Notes under the pieces: model-generated
Told to the model about the DNA's origin: nothing
The model's database searches: none
The model's input: the letters and a program-made list of their open reading frames with translations, nothing else
Made by a program: the position numbers and the translations under genes
Assembly (NCBI RefSeq): GCF_000286835.2
Contig: NZ_AJYD02000038.1
Coordinates: 1,836,720-1,900,719 of the forward strand
Origin: Enterovibrio norvegicus FF-33
GTDB taxonomy: Bacteria; Pseudomonadota; Gammaproteobacteria; Enterobacterales; Vibrionaceae
DNA length: 64,000 nt
Direction of reading: 5' to 3'
Shown here: in pieces, positions 26,116 to 35,108 of the stretch
Position numbering within the stretch: position 1 is the stretch's first letter
Layout: each line of letters opens with the position of its first letter

Positions 26116-26874
26116 CTATTCTCCAGCACCTTGCAGGGAACGTTCGCTGTTTTCCACGAGACTTCTTGCCACGTATTTTTTCAATGTATTCCAGTCATTT
26201 TCTTCAATATCAATGCCATGTTTCCATGCGCGTTGTTCAGCCACTGATTGCATTTCAGCACTGATGTCTGGCACGCTGTTTGCTCGAAAAATCTCGAAAG
26301 GATAGAGTTGAATATCCACCAGCAAATCGTTTTTCTGTAGCTGTTCTTGATGCATCTTGGTTGAGAACAGCGGTTGTGTTCGCAGTTGCCCTGGGTTATC
26401 AAAATAGATATTTGGGTAGCGAAAACCGGCATTGTGCACGTAATCAACATAGTTAGGTGCTTGATCATTCCGCCACTGTGCTCTCACAGAAAGTCCTTTC
26501 CCGGCGAGCTTTAATAACTCACCAAAACCAAACCAGCGGTTATGACAATCCCGAATATGAAGCTGCACTCGCTGCCCATGAATAAGCTGCTCTAACGCCA
26601 CATCAATCAATGCAGGAAAATGGCAGAGTAAACTCGCCCCACCCAGATCGACCTTGATTTGATGATCATCAGCATCAAAAACAGGCACAGGGTAATCAGT
26701 GTCCTGCTCGATTGATTCCAATGCAGCGAGGAAAAAGGACATCCCTTGCAGCCCTGCCATTTCTAAATCGACAACCATGTTGGCAATCGTTTCAGCTTCG
26801 CCACATTGCCGCTTTAAGCTGTCATAGGCTTTGGTGCAAAGCGTGACCAGCTCATTGTGGGAGACTTGCATCAT
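26116..26874 (-). CDS. unknown protein, last gene of the betaine-type cluster
   Basis: 252 residues, apparently soluble, no signal peptide or membrane segment. I do not recognise the family. It has an N-terminal helical stretch (HNELVTLCTKAYDSLKRQCGEAETIANMVVDLEMAGLQGMSFFLAAL) and mixed alpha/beta sequence after. The conserved-looking middle (GHGQRVQLHIRDCHNRWFGFGELL) is rich in His, Arg and Trp. Its start overlaps the stop of the 570-residue gene by four bases (ATGA), so the two are made together. Function is likely linked to that partner and to the catabolic genes upstream. Confidence 0.75.
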   Translation of the reverse strand: MMQVSHNELVTLCTKAYDSLKRQCGEAETIANMVVDLEMAGLQGMSFFLAALESIEQDTDYPVPVFDADDHQIKVDLGGASLLCHFPALIDVALEQLIHGQRVQLHIRDCHNRWFGFGELLKLAGKGLSVRAQWRNDQAPNYVDYVHNAGFRYPNIYFDNPGQLRTQPLFSTKMHQEQLQKNDLLVDIQLYPFEIFRANSVPDISAEMQSVAEQRAWKHGIDIEENDWNTLKKYVARSLVENSERSLQGAGE

Positions 26875-28583
26875 GGCTGATTCTCCCTATTGGCATCGGC
26901 TTCGGGCAACAACGGAAACAGCCAGCTTTGCTCGATATCTTCAGTCGACAATTCTGCAAACAGAGGGGCACCTTGAAATAAGGTAACGCGCACCCAGCGA
27001 TCAGAACGAGGGTCAAACTTGGTCGCACCAAACATTGATAGCTTGCACCTCAACAGATGCATAGGGCGTACCTCGCGTGACAGTACGTTTATTTGAATAT
27101 CCCCCATAGGTAAATTCCCCATTGTCCATACTCGACGCGCAATGGTCCTTAAGCTCGGATAATTCAGCAAAAATCGAGCAAGAGATGCTTGCTGATCACT
27201 CTCTTTTAACGCGAGATAAAGCCGATGCACTTGGCGAGCAATGTCTAGATTCAGTTCATTGTCTTCACCCGGTTCCTCGCCTCGCACCGCCATACGTGGC
27301 TCTTCTTTATCAACCGAACGATACCAGAACCAGTATTGGCTATCAGGTTGGGAGAAGTCGATATCCATCACCCACTGATAACGTGTTTCAATCAGTGACA
27401 TCATCGCCCCAATTTGAACACCTGGCGTCAACGACAATGTCTGATCGCAATTCATGTCTTTAGCAAAAACATTCACTTGCTCAGGGTGTACTTCAAGAAG
27501 ACAGGTCAGCAATATTTCCTGTGTTTCCAGGCTGAGCGATTTTGCCAACGCGTAAATACTCTCCCATTGCATTTTGGGGTTCGTTTTCGCATTAATCGTC
27601 GCGATAATATCAACAAGCTCAATCACGCTTTGTGCATTTAATGCACGCTGATTGTCATCGATAGTGTCTACTTGGCACAAATGCTTGCAGGCTTTTTCAA
27701 GTAAACGGCAAACATCCGCGACACGCATTTCATCGACAGGGAGTGCCAGCACTGTTGCCAACGCCAGTTCGCGCTGTGTAAGCCACTTATCAACCACTCT
27801 CGGATGCATAATAAGATAGGGGGCCATTCCTAGACCGGTGGCATTGCCTATCCCAATATAGCGCTGCAGACCAGACGACAAGGTGACGGCACGCTGCCCT
27901 CCTCGCTTTTCAGCGATGAAGTGAATCCAATCCAAGCTGAACTGCCGCAACAAGTAAACGGCGCACATTTGCGCACTGAACGAGAGGTGAAAATCGGCGT
28001 TATCTTGCAACGTTTCGAAATCCGCAATGCCAAATTTCCCGTTGCCATACACTGCCGTGGTTCTCAAAATGTAACCCACGCTCGCGATAACAGAAGAGTC
28101 AGGTTGTTCACCGTTTGCTAACGTATCAACGATATGTTCAAACACGCGAACACTCTTGTTTGCACGAGATAGCACCAACACCTTGGGCGAGTTACGTCCT
28201 GCTTCTTGCAGAGGAACGTTCTGTCTCAACTGCTCAAGCCCTTCTTGACTGACACGCCCTTTGATTAATGCGAAAGTGACATCCCATTTTTCGGCTATGA
28301 CTCGGTCAATGCGTTCGTCATCAGCGATCGCGTCAGAAAAAACCACCATCTGATAGATGTGCTGTGGCGTCGCCAACTCATAGATCACTGTGCCAAAGCC
28401 TTCGTCCTGAAGGTCCCATCGCTGAAGTGACAGGCGCCAACCCTCGTTAGCCATTTTACGAAGCAGTGAACGAACAAAACTGATACGTGTTTGATGCATG
28501 GCACCAAGCCGATGGGGGTTCATTACCATCGCAGGATCGCGCAGCATCATCGTTGCTTCCATGACAGAGTTTGCAGTCATCAC
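26871..28583 (-). CDS. large unknown protein downstream of BCCT transporter
   Basis: 570 residues, no signal peptide and no membrane segment. The family is not recognised, though the sequence has the even texture of an old conserved protein. Notable stretches: NPHRLGAMHQTRISFVRSLLRKM near the N-terminus, VPLQEAGRNSPKVLVLSRANKSVR, YILRTTAVYGNGKFGIADF and IGIGNATGLGMAPYLIMHPRVV. The start is uncertain: ATGs at 28583, 28580 and around 28550 (after GGAAG) are possible. It lies 134 bases after the BCCT gene with a hairpin between, and is coupled to the 252-residue gene. Confidence 0.75.
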   Translation of the reverse strand: MMTANSVMEATMMLRDPAMVMNPHRLGAMHQTRISFVRSLLRKMANEGWRLSLQRWDLQDEGFGTVIYELATPQHIYQMVVFSDAIADDERIDRVIAEKWDVTFALIKGRVSQEGLEQLRQNVPLQEAGRNSPKVLVLSRANKSVRVFEHIVDTLANGEQPDSSVIASVGYILRTTAVYGNGKFGIADFETLQDNADFHLSFSAQMCAVYLLRQFSLDWIHFIAEKRGGQRAVTLSSGLQRYIGIGNATGLGMAPYLIMHPRVVDKWLTQRELALATVLALPVDEMRVADVCRLLEKACKHLCQVDTIDDNQRALNAQSVIELVDIIATINAKTNPKMQWESIYALAKSLSLETQEILLTCLLEVHPEQVNVFAKDMNCDQTLSLTPGVQIGAMMSLIETRYQWVMDIDFSQPDSQYWFWYRSVDKEEPRMAVRGEEPGEDNELNLDIARQVHRLYLALKESDQQASLARFLLNYPSLRTIARRVWTMGNLPMGDIQINVLSREVRPMHLLRCKLSMFGATKFDPRSDRWVRVTLFQGAPLFAELSTEDIEQSWLFPLLPEADANRENQP

Positions 28584-28657
28584 TTCTTACCTATGCTCTA
28601 CATCTCGGTACAACCGTTGGGCTAACACAGCCAACACTCGGCCTCACCATTATTATT

Positions 28658-28684
28658 GGGAACAACCTAGGTTCAGGTTGTCCC
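28658..28684 (-). promoter_or_regulatory. hairpin between BCCT gene and unknown pair
   Basis: GGGAACAACCT and AGGTTGTCCC form a ten-pair stem with one bulged base and loop AGGTTC. On the minus strand no U-run follows, so it is not a standard terminator. It could be a processing or attenuation site inside the operon. Confidence 0.45.
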
Positions 28685-28717
28685 GATATTGCATCTGTTC
28701 AGATATTGTGTGTCGCG

Positions 28718-30292
28718 TTAATCCAATCCCTGCGCTTTTGCCATTTGCAGTGCGATTTTCGGTGCATTCCACAACGCTGGGAGAAGGATTAAGGAAACAG
28801 GTACTGCGGTAATAACGATGAAGGACTGCAACGCAGATACACCACCAGACCCCAACGAAATCAATATAATCGCGGTTGCCCCCATCATGACCCCCCAGAA
28901 GATGCGCATCAAAGCGTTGGGCTCAAGATCCCCACTGATCACCACACTGATGGTGTAAGTCATGGAATCGCCCGTGGTCACGATGAAGACGGTCGTGAGG
29001 ATTAAAAACAAGATTGAAATCAAAGTCGGGAATGGCAATTGTTGTGTGATTGCCAGTAAAGATGCTGGGAGGTTGAAACCTTCAAACGCTTTACTCACCG
29101 AACCAGGTTCTGCCATTTCAAATGCCAGCCCTGAACCACCCACAATGGTGAACCAGAAACAGGTGATGAGCGGCGCAATAATACTGATGGTGACAATCAA
29201 CTGACGTATGGTTCTGCCTCTAGAAATACGAGCAATAAAAATCGCCATCATTGGGCCATAACCTAAGAACCAGCCCCAGAAGAACACTGTCCACCAGCTT
29301 AACCAACCCATGTCTCCACGGAATGTTGCCATAGGGATGAAGTTATCGATCATGGTGCCGACACCCTGAACGTAACCGTTGATGATGAAGTCTGTCGGGC
29401 CAACCAACAGAATGTAAGCCATCAGCGCCACAGCAAGAATGACGTTGTATCGACTCAGAATCTGTATGCCTCGGTTTACGCCACTCAGTGCAGAGATGGT
29501 ATAAATAGCAATGGCAAACAAAATGATAATAAATTGGGTGGTGAAGCCATCAGGCAGAGCAAATAACGCATTCAAGGCATAACTGATTTGCAGGCCAAGA
29601 AAACCGATTGGTCCAATCGTACCGGCAGCGACCGCCACAATGCAGCATGCGTCAATCAAGGCGCCAAGCCAACCTGTCATGGCGCGATCACCAAAGACTG
29701 GATAAAGCAAAGTGCGTGGTTTCAATGGTAAACCTTTGTCATAATGCAAATGCATCAGCACGATGGTGGTCAAGGTGCCAAGAATGGCCCAAGCAAGAAA
29801 TCCCCAGTGCATAAACGATTGTGCAAGTGCATTAAACGCTTGGCGCTGAATATTGCCTTCTGGCACACCATAAAGCGGTGGTGGATTAACAAAGTGCGCA
29901 ATCGGTTCGGCCGCCGCCCAGAAAACGCCGCCCCCTGCGAGCAGGGTACAAAGGATAATCGCCAGCCACTTAAAACCGTCCATCTCAGGTTTGTCCATCG
30001 CCCCAAGACGTACCTTGCCCGTAGACGGATTAAACGCCAACGCGAGACCAATTAAAAAGGTGGCGAGTAGTAGCAGCTGCCAGTAAGGGCCAAAAATCTT
30101 CACGCTCCAGCTGAACCCGCTATTCACCATGCTTGAGAGCAGTTCATTATCGATGAGTGCGGTCACCACAAAAGCGGTGAGAAAACCGCCACTCAACCAG
30201 AGTACAGGGTTGTCTAACCCCAACTTTTCCCAGATATTTTGCGCCTTTGGTATCGCTGTTGTCTTCTCGTTATTGAGTAAATCAGACATCAT
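28718..30292 (-). CDS. BCCT-family betaine/carnitine/choline-type transporter
   Basis: 524 residues with twelve hydrophobic segments. BCCT features are present: the substrate-binding Trp-rich helix (GDMGWLSWWTVFFWGWFLGYGPMMAIFIARISRGRTIRQ), and an N-terminal part with FNPSTGKVRLG and FWAAAEPIAHFVNPPPLYG. These carriers import quaternary ammonium compounds such as glycine betaine, carnitine or proline betaine. No long osmosensing C-terminal tail is visible, which fits catabolic uptake rather than osmoprotection. It lies between the M19-like gene and the unknown pair, in the same direction. Confidence 0.95.
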   Translation of the reverse strand: MMSDLLNNEKTTAIPKAQNIWEKLGLDNPVLWLSGGFLTAFVVTALIDNELLSSMVNSGFSWSVKIFGPYWQLLLLATFLIGLALAFNPSTGKVRLGAMDKPEMDGFKWLAIILCTLLAGGGVFWAAAEPIAHFVNPPPLYGVPEGNIQRQAFNALAQSFMHWGFLAWAILGTLTTIVLMHLHYDKGLPLKPRTLLYPVFGDRAMTGWLGALIDACCIVAVAAGTIGPIGFLGLQISYALNALFALPDGFTTQFIIILFAIAIYTISALSGVNRGIQILSRYNVILAVALMAYILLVGPTDFIINGYVQGVGTMIDNFIPMATFRGDMGWLSWWTVFFWGWFLGYGPMMAIFIARISRGRTIRQLIVTISIIAPLITCFWFTIVGGSGLAFEMAEPGSVSKAFEGFNLPASLLAITQQLPFPTLISILFLILTTVFIVTTGDSMTYTISVVISGDLEPNALMRIFWGVMMGATAIILISLGSGGVSALQSFIVITAVPVSLILLPALWNAPKIALQMAKAQGLD

Positions 30293-30377
30293 CTATCTCC
30301 ACGTTATTGCGGACTCTGCGCCTTGTCAGCGCCAATTCCTATTTCCTTGTGAGCGGGTCTAACCCGCACTGCGATTG

Positions 30378-31367
30378 TCAGAGTGCTGGTCGTAACCCAG
30401 CATCCAAAAAGTTGAGCCAATTACCACCCATGACCGCGGTGGTTTCTGCCTCGTTGAAGCCAATATCGCGTAATCCCTTATAAATATTTTTCATACCGCT
30501 GCTGTCGGGGAACCATGGCAATGCCGCAGGCCACCCCGCATTCGATGCCGAGCCTTCTCCATAATCGAGGCTTTTCGACCAGCGTCCGTTTCGCATCCAG
30601 TCCAGAACACTTTGAGGTTGGTTTAAACACAGATCACTGCCAATGGCTAAGTGCTCCACACCGACTTCATCAGCGGTCTCTGCAATCATCTGGCAGAAAG
30701 TTTCGAGGCTGCATTTGCTTCCATCCGGCAAATGGAAAGGATAGAGACTGAAACCGAGTAAGCCGCCGCGCGCCGTCAACGCGCGGATCACTTCTGGTGA
30801 TTTATTTCTCAGCGCAGAATGCACGTTGGATGGGTTGGCGTGGCTGATACAAATGGGCCTCGCCGACAGTTCAATCGTTTCCAGCGTGGAACGTTCGGCA
30901 CTGTGCGACATGTCGATCACCATGCCGACACGGTTCATCTCTTCAATGACCTGTTTGCCGAAACGTGTAATACCCGCATCTTCTTGTTCGTAACAACCCG
31001 CCGCCAGCAGGCTCTGATTGTTGTAGGTCAGCTGCATGATAAGCAACCCCTGCTTGCGCATGACCTCCACCAACCCAATTTCGTCATCAATCGGCGAGCA
31101 GTTCTGCGCACCAAAGAAGATACCCACTTTGCCGCATTGCTTTGCCGTGCGGATGTCCTCCATAGACATCACTGGCATGATCAGATCGGCATTACGTTCA
31201 AACAGCACATTCCATTCTGCAAATCGCGTAAGCGTTTCACGGGCATTTTCGTGGTAAACCAAGGTGGCATGCACCGCTGTCACCCCGCTTTTTTGCAGGC
31301 TTTCAAAGTAGGCGCGATCCCAATGGCAATACTGCAACCCATCAACAATGATTTCGTTCTGATACAT
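30378..31367 (-). CDS. M19 (renal dipeptidase)-like protein with incomplete metal site
   Basis: 329 residues, no signal peptide. The fold signature is clear: DMSHSAERS (His155), SHANPSNVHSALRNKS (His176) and LAIGSDLCLN (Asp245) match metal and substrate residues of membrane dipeptidases. The N-terminal His-x-Asp pair of the family (DGHND) is replaced by DGLQY, and the bridging Glu region reads GIFFGAQNC. One of the two zinc sites is thus probably absent. Related proteins occur beside dimethylglycine genes in Pseudomonas, so the substrate may be an amine rather than a dipeptide. It lies 39 bases after the aldehyde dehydrogenase gene. Confidence 0.85.
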   Translation of the reverse strand: MYQNEIIVDGLQYCHWDRAYFESLQKSGVTAVHATLVYHENARETLTRFAEWNVLFERNADLIMPVMSMEDIRTAKQCGKVGIFFGAQNCSPIDDEIGLVEVMRKQGLLIMQLTYNNQSLLAAGCYEQEDAGITRFGKQVIEEMNRVGMVIDMSHSAERSTLETIELSARPICISHANPSNVHSALRNKSPEVIRALTARGGLLGFSLYPFHLPDGSKCSLETFCQMIAETADEVGVEHLAIGSDLCLNQPQSVLDWMRNGRWSKSLDYGEGSASNAGWPAALPWFPDSSGMKNIYKGLRDIGFNEAETTAVMGGNWLNFLDAGLRPAL

Positions 31368-31406
31368 AGCGACTCCTTGTTCGACACGCGTAATGGCAGT
31401 CAGTCA

Positions 31407-32855
31407 TTAATACGGGCGCTGATAAGCGGTTTTAACAACCGTGTAAAAATCACGCGCGTACTGCCCTTGTTCTCTCGGCCCAAAGCTGGATTCTTTTCTG
31501 CCTCCAAACGGGACGTGATAATCCGTGCCAGCGGTCGGTAAGTTCACCATCACACAGCCTGTTTGAGCTTGCTGCTTAAACAGGGCGCTACTACGAAGAC
31601 TGGTGGTCACAATGCCTGCGGTAAGGCCAAAACGTGTGTCATTAGCCTGAGCAATCGCCTCTTCCAATGACCCCACTCGCTGCACACACGCCATCGGTGC
31701 AAACAATTCCTCTTGGTTAACATCCCAGCTATTTTCGGTGTTGATGAACAAGGTCGGTGCCATGTAGTAGCCATCATGTTCAAGCGAAATTCGCTCCCCG
31801 CCTGCCACTAATTCACCGCCCAATTCTTTGGCTCGTGTAACCCAACGTAAATTTGATTCAAGTTGTTTTTCATCAACGACGGGTCCCATGAATACACCTT
31901 CTTCTAATGCATGCCCGACTTTCAGTTGGGCAATACGTTGAGTAAGTGCATCCACATAAGCATCATGAATACCGTCCATCACGATGAGGCGTGATGAGGC
32001 AGTACATTTTTGTCCAGCGCCGGAAAATGAACCTGCAATGGTGGCATCAACCGCCACCTGTAAATCAGCATCATCGGCTATCACGAGTGCGTTTTTGCTG
32101 CCCATTTCTAACTGACAACGCACGAAATTAGGCGCAGTTGCTGCTGCCACTTTTCGCCCAACATCAACTGAGCCCGTAAAACTGACCGCATCAATGTTGG
32201 GGCTATGGATCAAGCTATCCCCAACATTTGAGCCTGAGCCCAATACCAAATTGAACGCCCCAGCAGGCAGGCCAGAACGGTGAATAATGTCAGCCAATGC
32301 CACTGCACTGGCTGGCGTTAAATTGGCAGGTTTCCAAATCACACTGTTACCAAACGCCAGTGCGGGCGCGATTTTCCAAGACGCAGTGGCCGTCGGGAAG
32401 TTCCAAGGAGAAATAATGGCGACCACGCCAACGGCTTCACGGGTGACTTCCACTTGAACGCCGGGACGAACGGACTCCGCTGTCTCGCCCATTTGGCGAA
32501 GCACCTCCGCCGCGTAGTAATGGAAAAACTGACCCGCGCGATACACTTCACCACGACCTTCCGCAAAGGGTTTACCTTCTTCAAGAGACAGCAAACGTCC
32601 TAGCTCATCACAACGCGCAATCAACTCATCCCCAATGGTCTGCAACACTTTTTGTTTTTGCTCTAACGGTGTTTTTTCCCATTTCGGCTGCGTTTCTCGA
32701 GCACAAGCGATGGCTTGTTGAACTTGTGTTTTGCTCGCCTGTGCATAATTACCCAGTGACTCTTGGATATTGGAGGGGTTGATATTTGCAACGGTGCCGC
32801 TGCCTTGGTGCCATTCGCCGCCAATATATAGGGCGCTTTCGCTGTGTTGTGTCAT
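31407..32855 (-). CDS. aldehyde dehydrogenase, alpha-ketoglutarate-semialdehyde type
   Basis: 482 residues, NAD(P)-dependent ALDH superfamily. Catalytic Cys lies in FSGAGQKCTASSRL, the general base Glu in CQLEMGSKN, and the nucleotide-binding region in SPWNFPTATASWKIAPALAFGN and SFTGSVDVGRKV. The C-terminal VPFGGRKESSFGPREQGQYARDFYTVVKTAY closely follows the 2,5-dioxovalerate dehydrogenase group, which makes 2-oxoglutarate at the end of hydroxyproline, sugar-acid and related routes. With RidA, an M19-like protein and a BCCT carrier, this suggests breakdown of a hydroxyproline-betaine-like or other N-methylated substrate. The pathway is inferred. Confidence 0.92.
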   Translation of the reverse strand: MTQHSESALYIGGEWHQGSGTVANINPSNIQESLGNYAQASKTQVQQAIACARETQPKWEKTPLEQKQKVLQTIGDELIARCDELGRLLSLEEGKPFAEGRGEVYRAGQFFHYYAAEVLRQMGETAESVRPGVQVEVTREAVGVVAIISPWNFPTATASWKIAPALAFGNSVIWKPANLTPASAVALADIIHRSGLPAGAFNLVLGSGSNVGDSLIHSPNIDAVSFTGSVDVGRKVAAATAPNFVRCQLEMGSKNALVIADDADLQVAVDATIAGSFSGAGQKCTASSRLIVMDGIHDAYVDALTQRIAQLKVGHALEEGVFMGPVVDEKQLESNLRWVTRAKELGGELVAGGERISLEHDGYYMAPTLFINTENSWDVNQEELFAPMACVQRVGSLEEAIAQANDTRFGLTAGIVTTSLRSSALFKQQAQTGCVMVNLPTAGTDYHVPFGGRKESSFGPREQGQYARDFYTVVKTAYQRPY

Positions 32856-32884
32856 CTGTTATTCCTTTAATCCAAATCCAGTGT

Positions 32885-33289
32885 CTATTTCATTACAGCG
32901 GCATACACCACCAACTCAACCAACATGCCTTCGCGTGCCAAACCTGCAACGACCATCGCAGCCCTGTTCGGGAATGGAGCGGTAAAATATTCTGCATATA
33001 TTCTGTTAACGGTAGGCAGATCATTTCTGTCTGTCACGTAAATCAATACTTGCAACACGGCGTCACTGCCTACGCCTGCCGCCTCAAGCGTGTGCATCAA
33101 ATTACTCAGTGTCTGCCGCGTTTGCCCTTCAATACCGCCTTCAACCAAATCACCATCCGCATCAATGGGAATTTGAGCTGTGTAGAGCGTACCGTTATGG
33201 GTTACTGCCCATTCAAGTGGTGCTTTAGAAGCAAAAAGCGGGGTTTTCACTGCCGTGATCCCATGCCTATTTGAAGGTAATCCTGACAT
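32885..33289 (-). CDS. RidA-family protein
   Basis: About 134 residues from the ATG at 33289 (MSGLPSNRHGITAVKTPLFA), preceded by AGGA; the longer frame to 33313 has no ribosome site. RidA proteins are trimers that hydrolyse reactive enamine/imine intermediates. The key Arg is kept in FPNRAAMVVAGL, and the domain pattern GGIEGQTRQTLSNLMHTLEAAG and VLIYVTDRNDLPTVNRIYAEYF is typical. It is first in the operon with the aldehyde dehydrogenase, so it may act on a cyclic imine or enamine of the pathway. It is divergent from the LysR gene. Confidence 0.92.
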   Translation of the reverse strand: MSGLPSNRHGITAVKTPLFASKAPLEWAVTHNGTLYTAQIPIDADGDLVEGGIEGQTRQTLSNLMHTLEAAGVGSDAVLQVLIYVTDRNDLPTVNRIYAEYFTAPFPNRAAMVVAGLAREGMLVELVVYAAVMK

Positions 33290-33432
33290 GCGTGTCCTTA
33301 TCAATTTGTGCACTTGTTAACGATTAGTTAAATCTTGCATCACAATAATTGATAAATCGAACGGTTAATTTTTGACAATTGTTCAGTTTTACTTATCACT
33401 AGGGGCAGATAACGCAGGGAAGGGATCGCAGC

Positions 33433-34332
33433 GTGGATATTAAACTTCAGCAACTCAAACATTTTTCTTTAGTTGCAGAGCAACGCGGGTTTCGTGCGGC
33501 AGCTTCTAAGGCAAATCGCTCTCAAGCGGCGTTATCTACCTCAGTGAAGGAGTTAGAACGCATACTCGGTCAGACATTATTTGACGCAGGCCACAAAGCC
33601 AAGCTCACACCGTTTGGCGAGTTCTGCCTACCCAAAATCAATGACTTTCTTGCACGTTATGACGACCTAAATTCTGATTTACGCTCAGCCGCCGCCGGCC
33701 AGTTAGGGCAAGTGCGCATTGCCAGCGTCCCCTCGGTCGCTGCCAAGTTAATTCCCGGCATTCTCGCCCATTACACCGAAAACCACCCAACGGTGGAAGT
33801 GGCGCTGATAGATGACAATGCAGCAGGCGTAGAAGCACGTTTATTGGCCGGAGATGTGGACCTCGCGTTGGGTAACTGCCTGCACATTCAAGACGAACGT
33901 ATTGAATTCACCTTGTTGATGACAGATCCCTTAGGCGTTGTCTGTCTAAAGGATCATCCCCTCGCTACACTCAACACCCCTATCGATTGGCAGGCATTAC
34001 AGCCCTATCCTTTTGTGAAAAATGGCACCTGTTCTTTGTTGGAGCCAACACCAGCCAATATACTCGCCGCCAATGCGCTCTACAGCGTGGAAAACATCAC
34101 ATCGCTTTTCTCGGTCTTGGAGCTGGGTGTTGGCATCACCACACTGCCTAAACTGGCTTTTCCTGAAAATGCGGAGCACCTTTGCTGGCTGCCTCTTTCT
34201 TCCCCTTACGTTGAAAGACAAATCGGCATATTCCGTTTGCGCGACCGATACATTTCGCCTCAGGCGTATGACTTCTTCGAACTTTGCATTTCGTCTTTAA
34301 GCACCACGACACTCTCCCCAAGTAACCTGTGA
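33433..34332 (+). CDS. LysR-family regulator, divergent from catabolic operon
   Basis: 299 residues from a GTG at 33433. The winged helix (LQQLKHFSLVAEQRGFRAAASKANRSQAALSTSVKELERILGQTLFD) is followed by the effector domain (GQVRIASVPSVAAKLIPGIL). The 143-base divergent gap to ridA contains AT-rich sequence around TTGACAATTGTTC where a LysR box and promoters would lie. By position it probably activates the RidA-aldehyde dehydrogenase-M19-BCCT operon in response to a pathway compound. Confidence 0.92.
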   Translation: MDIKLQQLKHFSLVAEQRGFRAAASKANRSQAALSTSVKELERILGQTLFDAGHKAKLTPFGEFCLPKINDFLARYDDLNSDLRSAAAGQLGQVRIASVPSVAAKLIPGILAHYTENHPTVEVALIDDNAAGVEARLLAGDVDLALGNCLHIQDERIEFTLLMTDPLGVVCLKDHPLATLNTPIDWQALQPYPFVKNGTCSLLEPTPANILAANALYSVENITSLFSVLELGVGITTLPKLAFPENAEHLCWLPLSSPYVERQIGIFRLRDRYISPQAYDFFELCISSLSTTTLSPSNL

Positions 34333-34460
34333 GAGAACTAACATGATTTCTTCGGTTTAATAGGTACTTACTATCGATACCATTGATAAAACCCAATGGT
34401 ATTTTTAGAAGCATCGGTTTAGGCTACGAACCATAAACAGAACAAAGGAAAGGTTTAATC

Positions 34461-34889
34461 ATGAGTACATTAACGGTGCGTTGCCCACACTGCCAAAAAA
34501 TGAACCGTATTCCCGCCGATCGCGTTGAGGACAACCCAAGCTGTGGTTCATGTAAGTCGTCGCTGATCAACGGTAAACCTATTGAAGGAACGGAAGCCAA
34601 CATGGATGCCCTTATCGCATCAGGTAAGCCTGTCGTCATTGACTTTTGGGCGCCGTGGTGTGGACCTTGCCAAAGCTTTGGCCCGATATTCGAAGCCACT
34701 GCAGCACACAAAGGCGATGATGTGATTTTCGTGAAAGTGAATACGGAACAAGAGCAAGCCCTTGGCACGAAATACCGGATTCGAAGCATTCCGACCATTA
34801 TGGTGTTTAAAGACGGGAAAATGGCGAACCAAATCAACGGTGCATTACCGCAATCTGAGTTCAATGCATGGTTAGATCAAAGCATCTAA
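34461..34889 (+). CDS. trxC: thioredoxin 2
   Basis: 142 residues. An N-terminal zinc-binding domain with two Cys pairs (CPHCQKMNRI and CGSCK) precedes the thioredoxin fold with active site WAPWCGPCQSF and the cis-proline segment RSIPTIMVFKDGK. The extra zinc domain separates TrxC from TrxA. It is a cytoplasmic disulfide reductase induced by oxidative stress in relatives. It is a single gene closed by a terminator. Confidence 0.97.
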   Translation: MSTLTVRCPHCQKMNRIPADRVEDNPSCGSCKSSLINGKPIEGTEANMDALIASGKPVVIDFWAPWCGPCQSFGPIFEATAAHKGDDVIFVKVNTEQEQALGTKYRIRSIPTIMVFKDGKMANQINGALPQSEFNAWLDQSI

Positions 34890-34922
34890 CTTACTCTCGA
34901 TAAATCAAAGCACTTTCTAAAG

Positions 34923-34950
34923 TAAAACGCCCTCTAGTGAAGGCGTTTTA
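34923..34950 (+). terminator. terminator of trxC
   Basis: TAAAACGCC (34923-34931) pairs with GGCGTTTTA (34942-34950), with a T-run inside the 3' arm. Confidence 0.8.
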
Positions 34951-35108
34951 CTTATGGTTACATCGCTCAACCGAGCGACTTTCTTATCTCTCTGAAACGC
35001 CCCTCCCTCGCCGTCTCAATAAAAACCTCAATGTTTCTTTTCTGACTACACTTCTTATTGATAAACCAATAATTAATTATTGAATCATACGAAGTGTTAG
35101 AGGTAAAA

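Noticed and set aside
30819..31541. 240-residue plus-strand open frame
   Set aside because: It is antisense to the M19-like and aldehyde dehydrogenase genes and has no family features.
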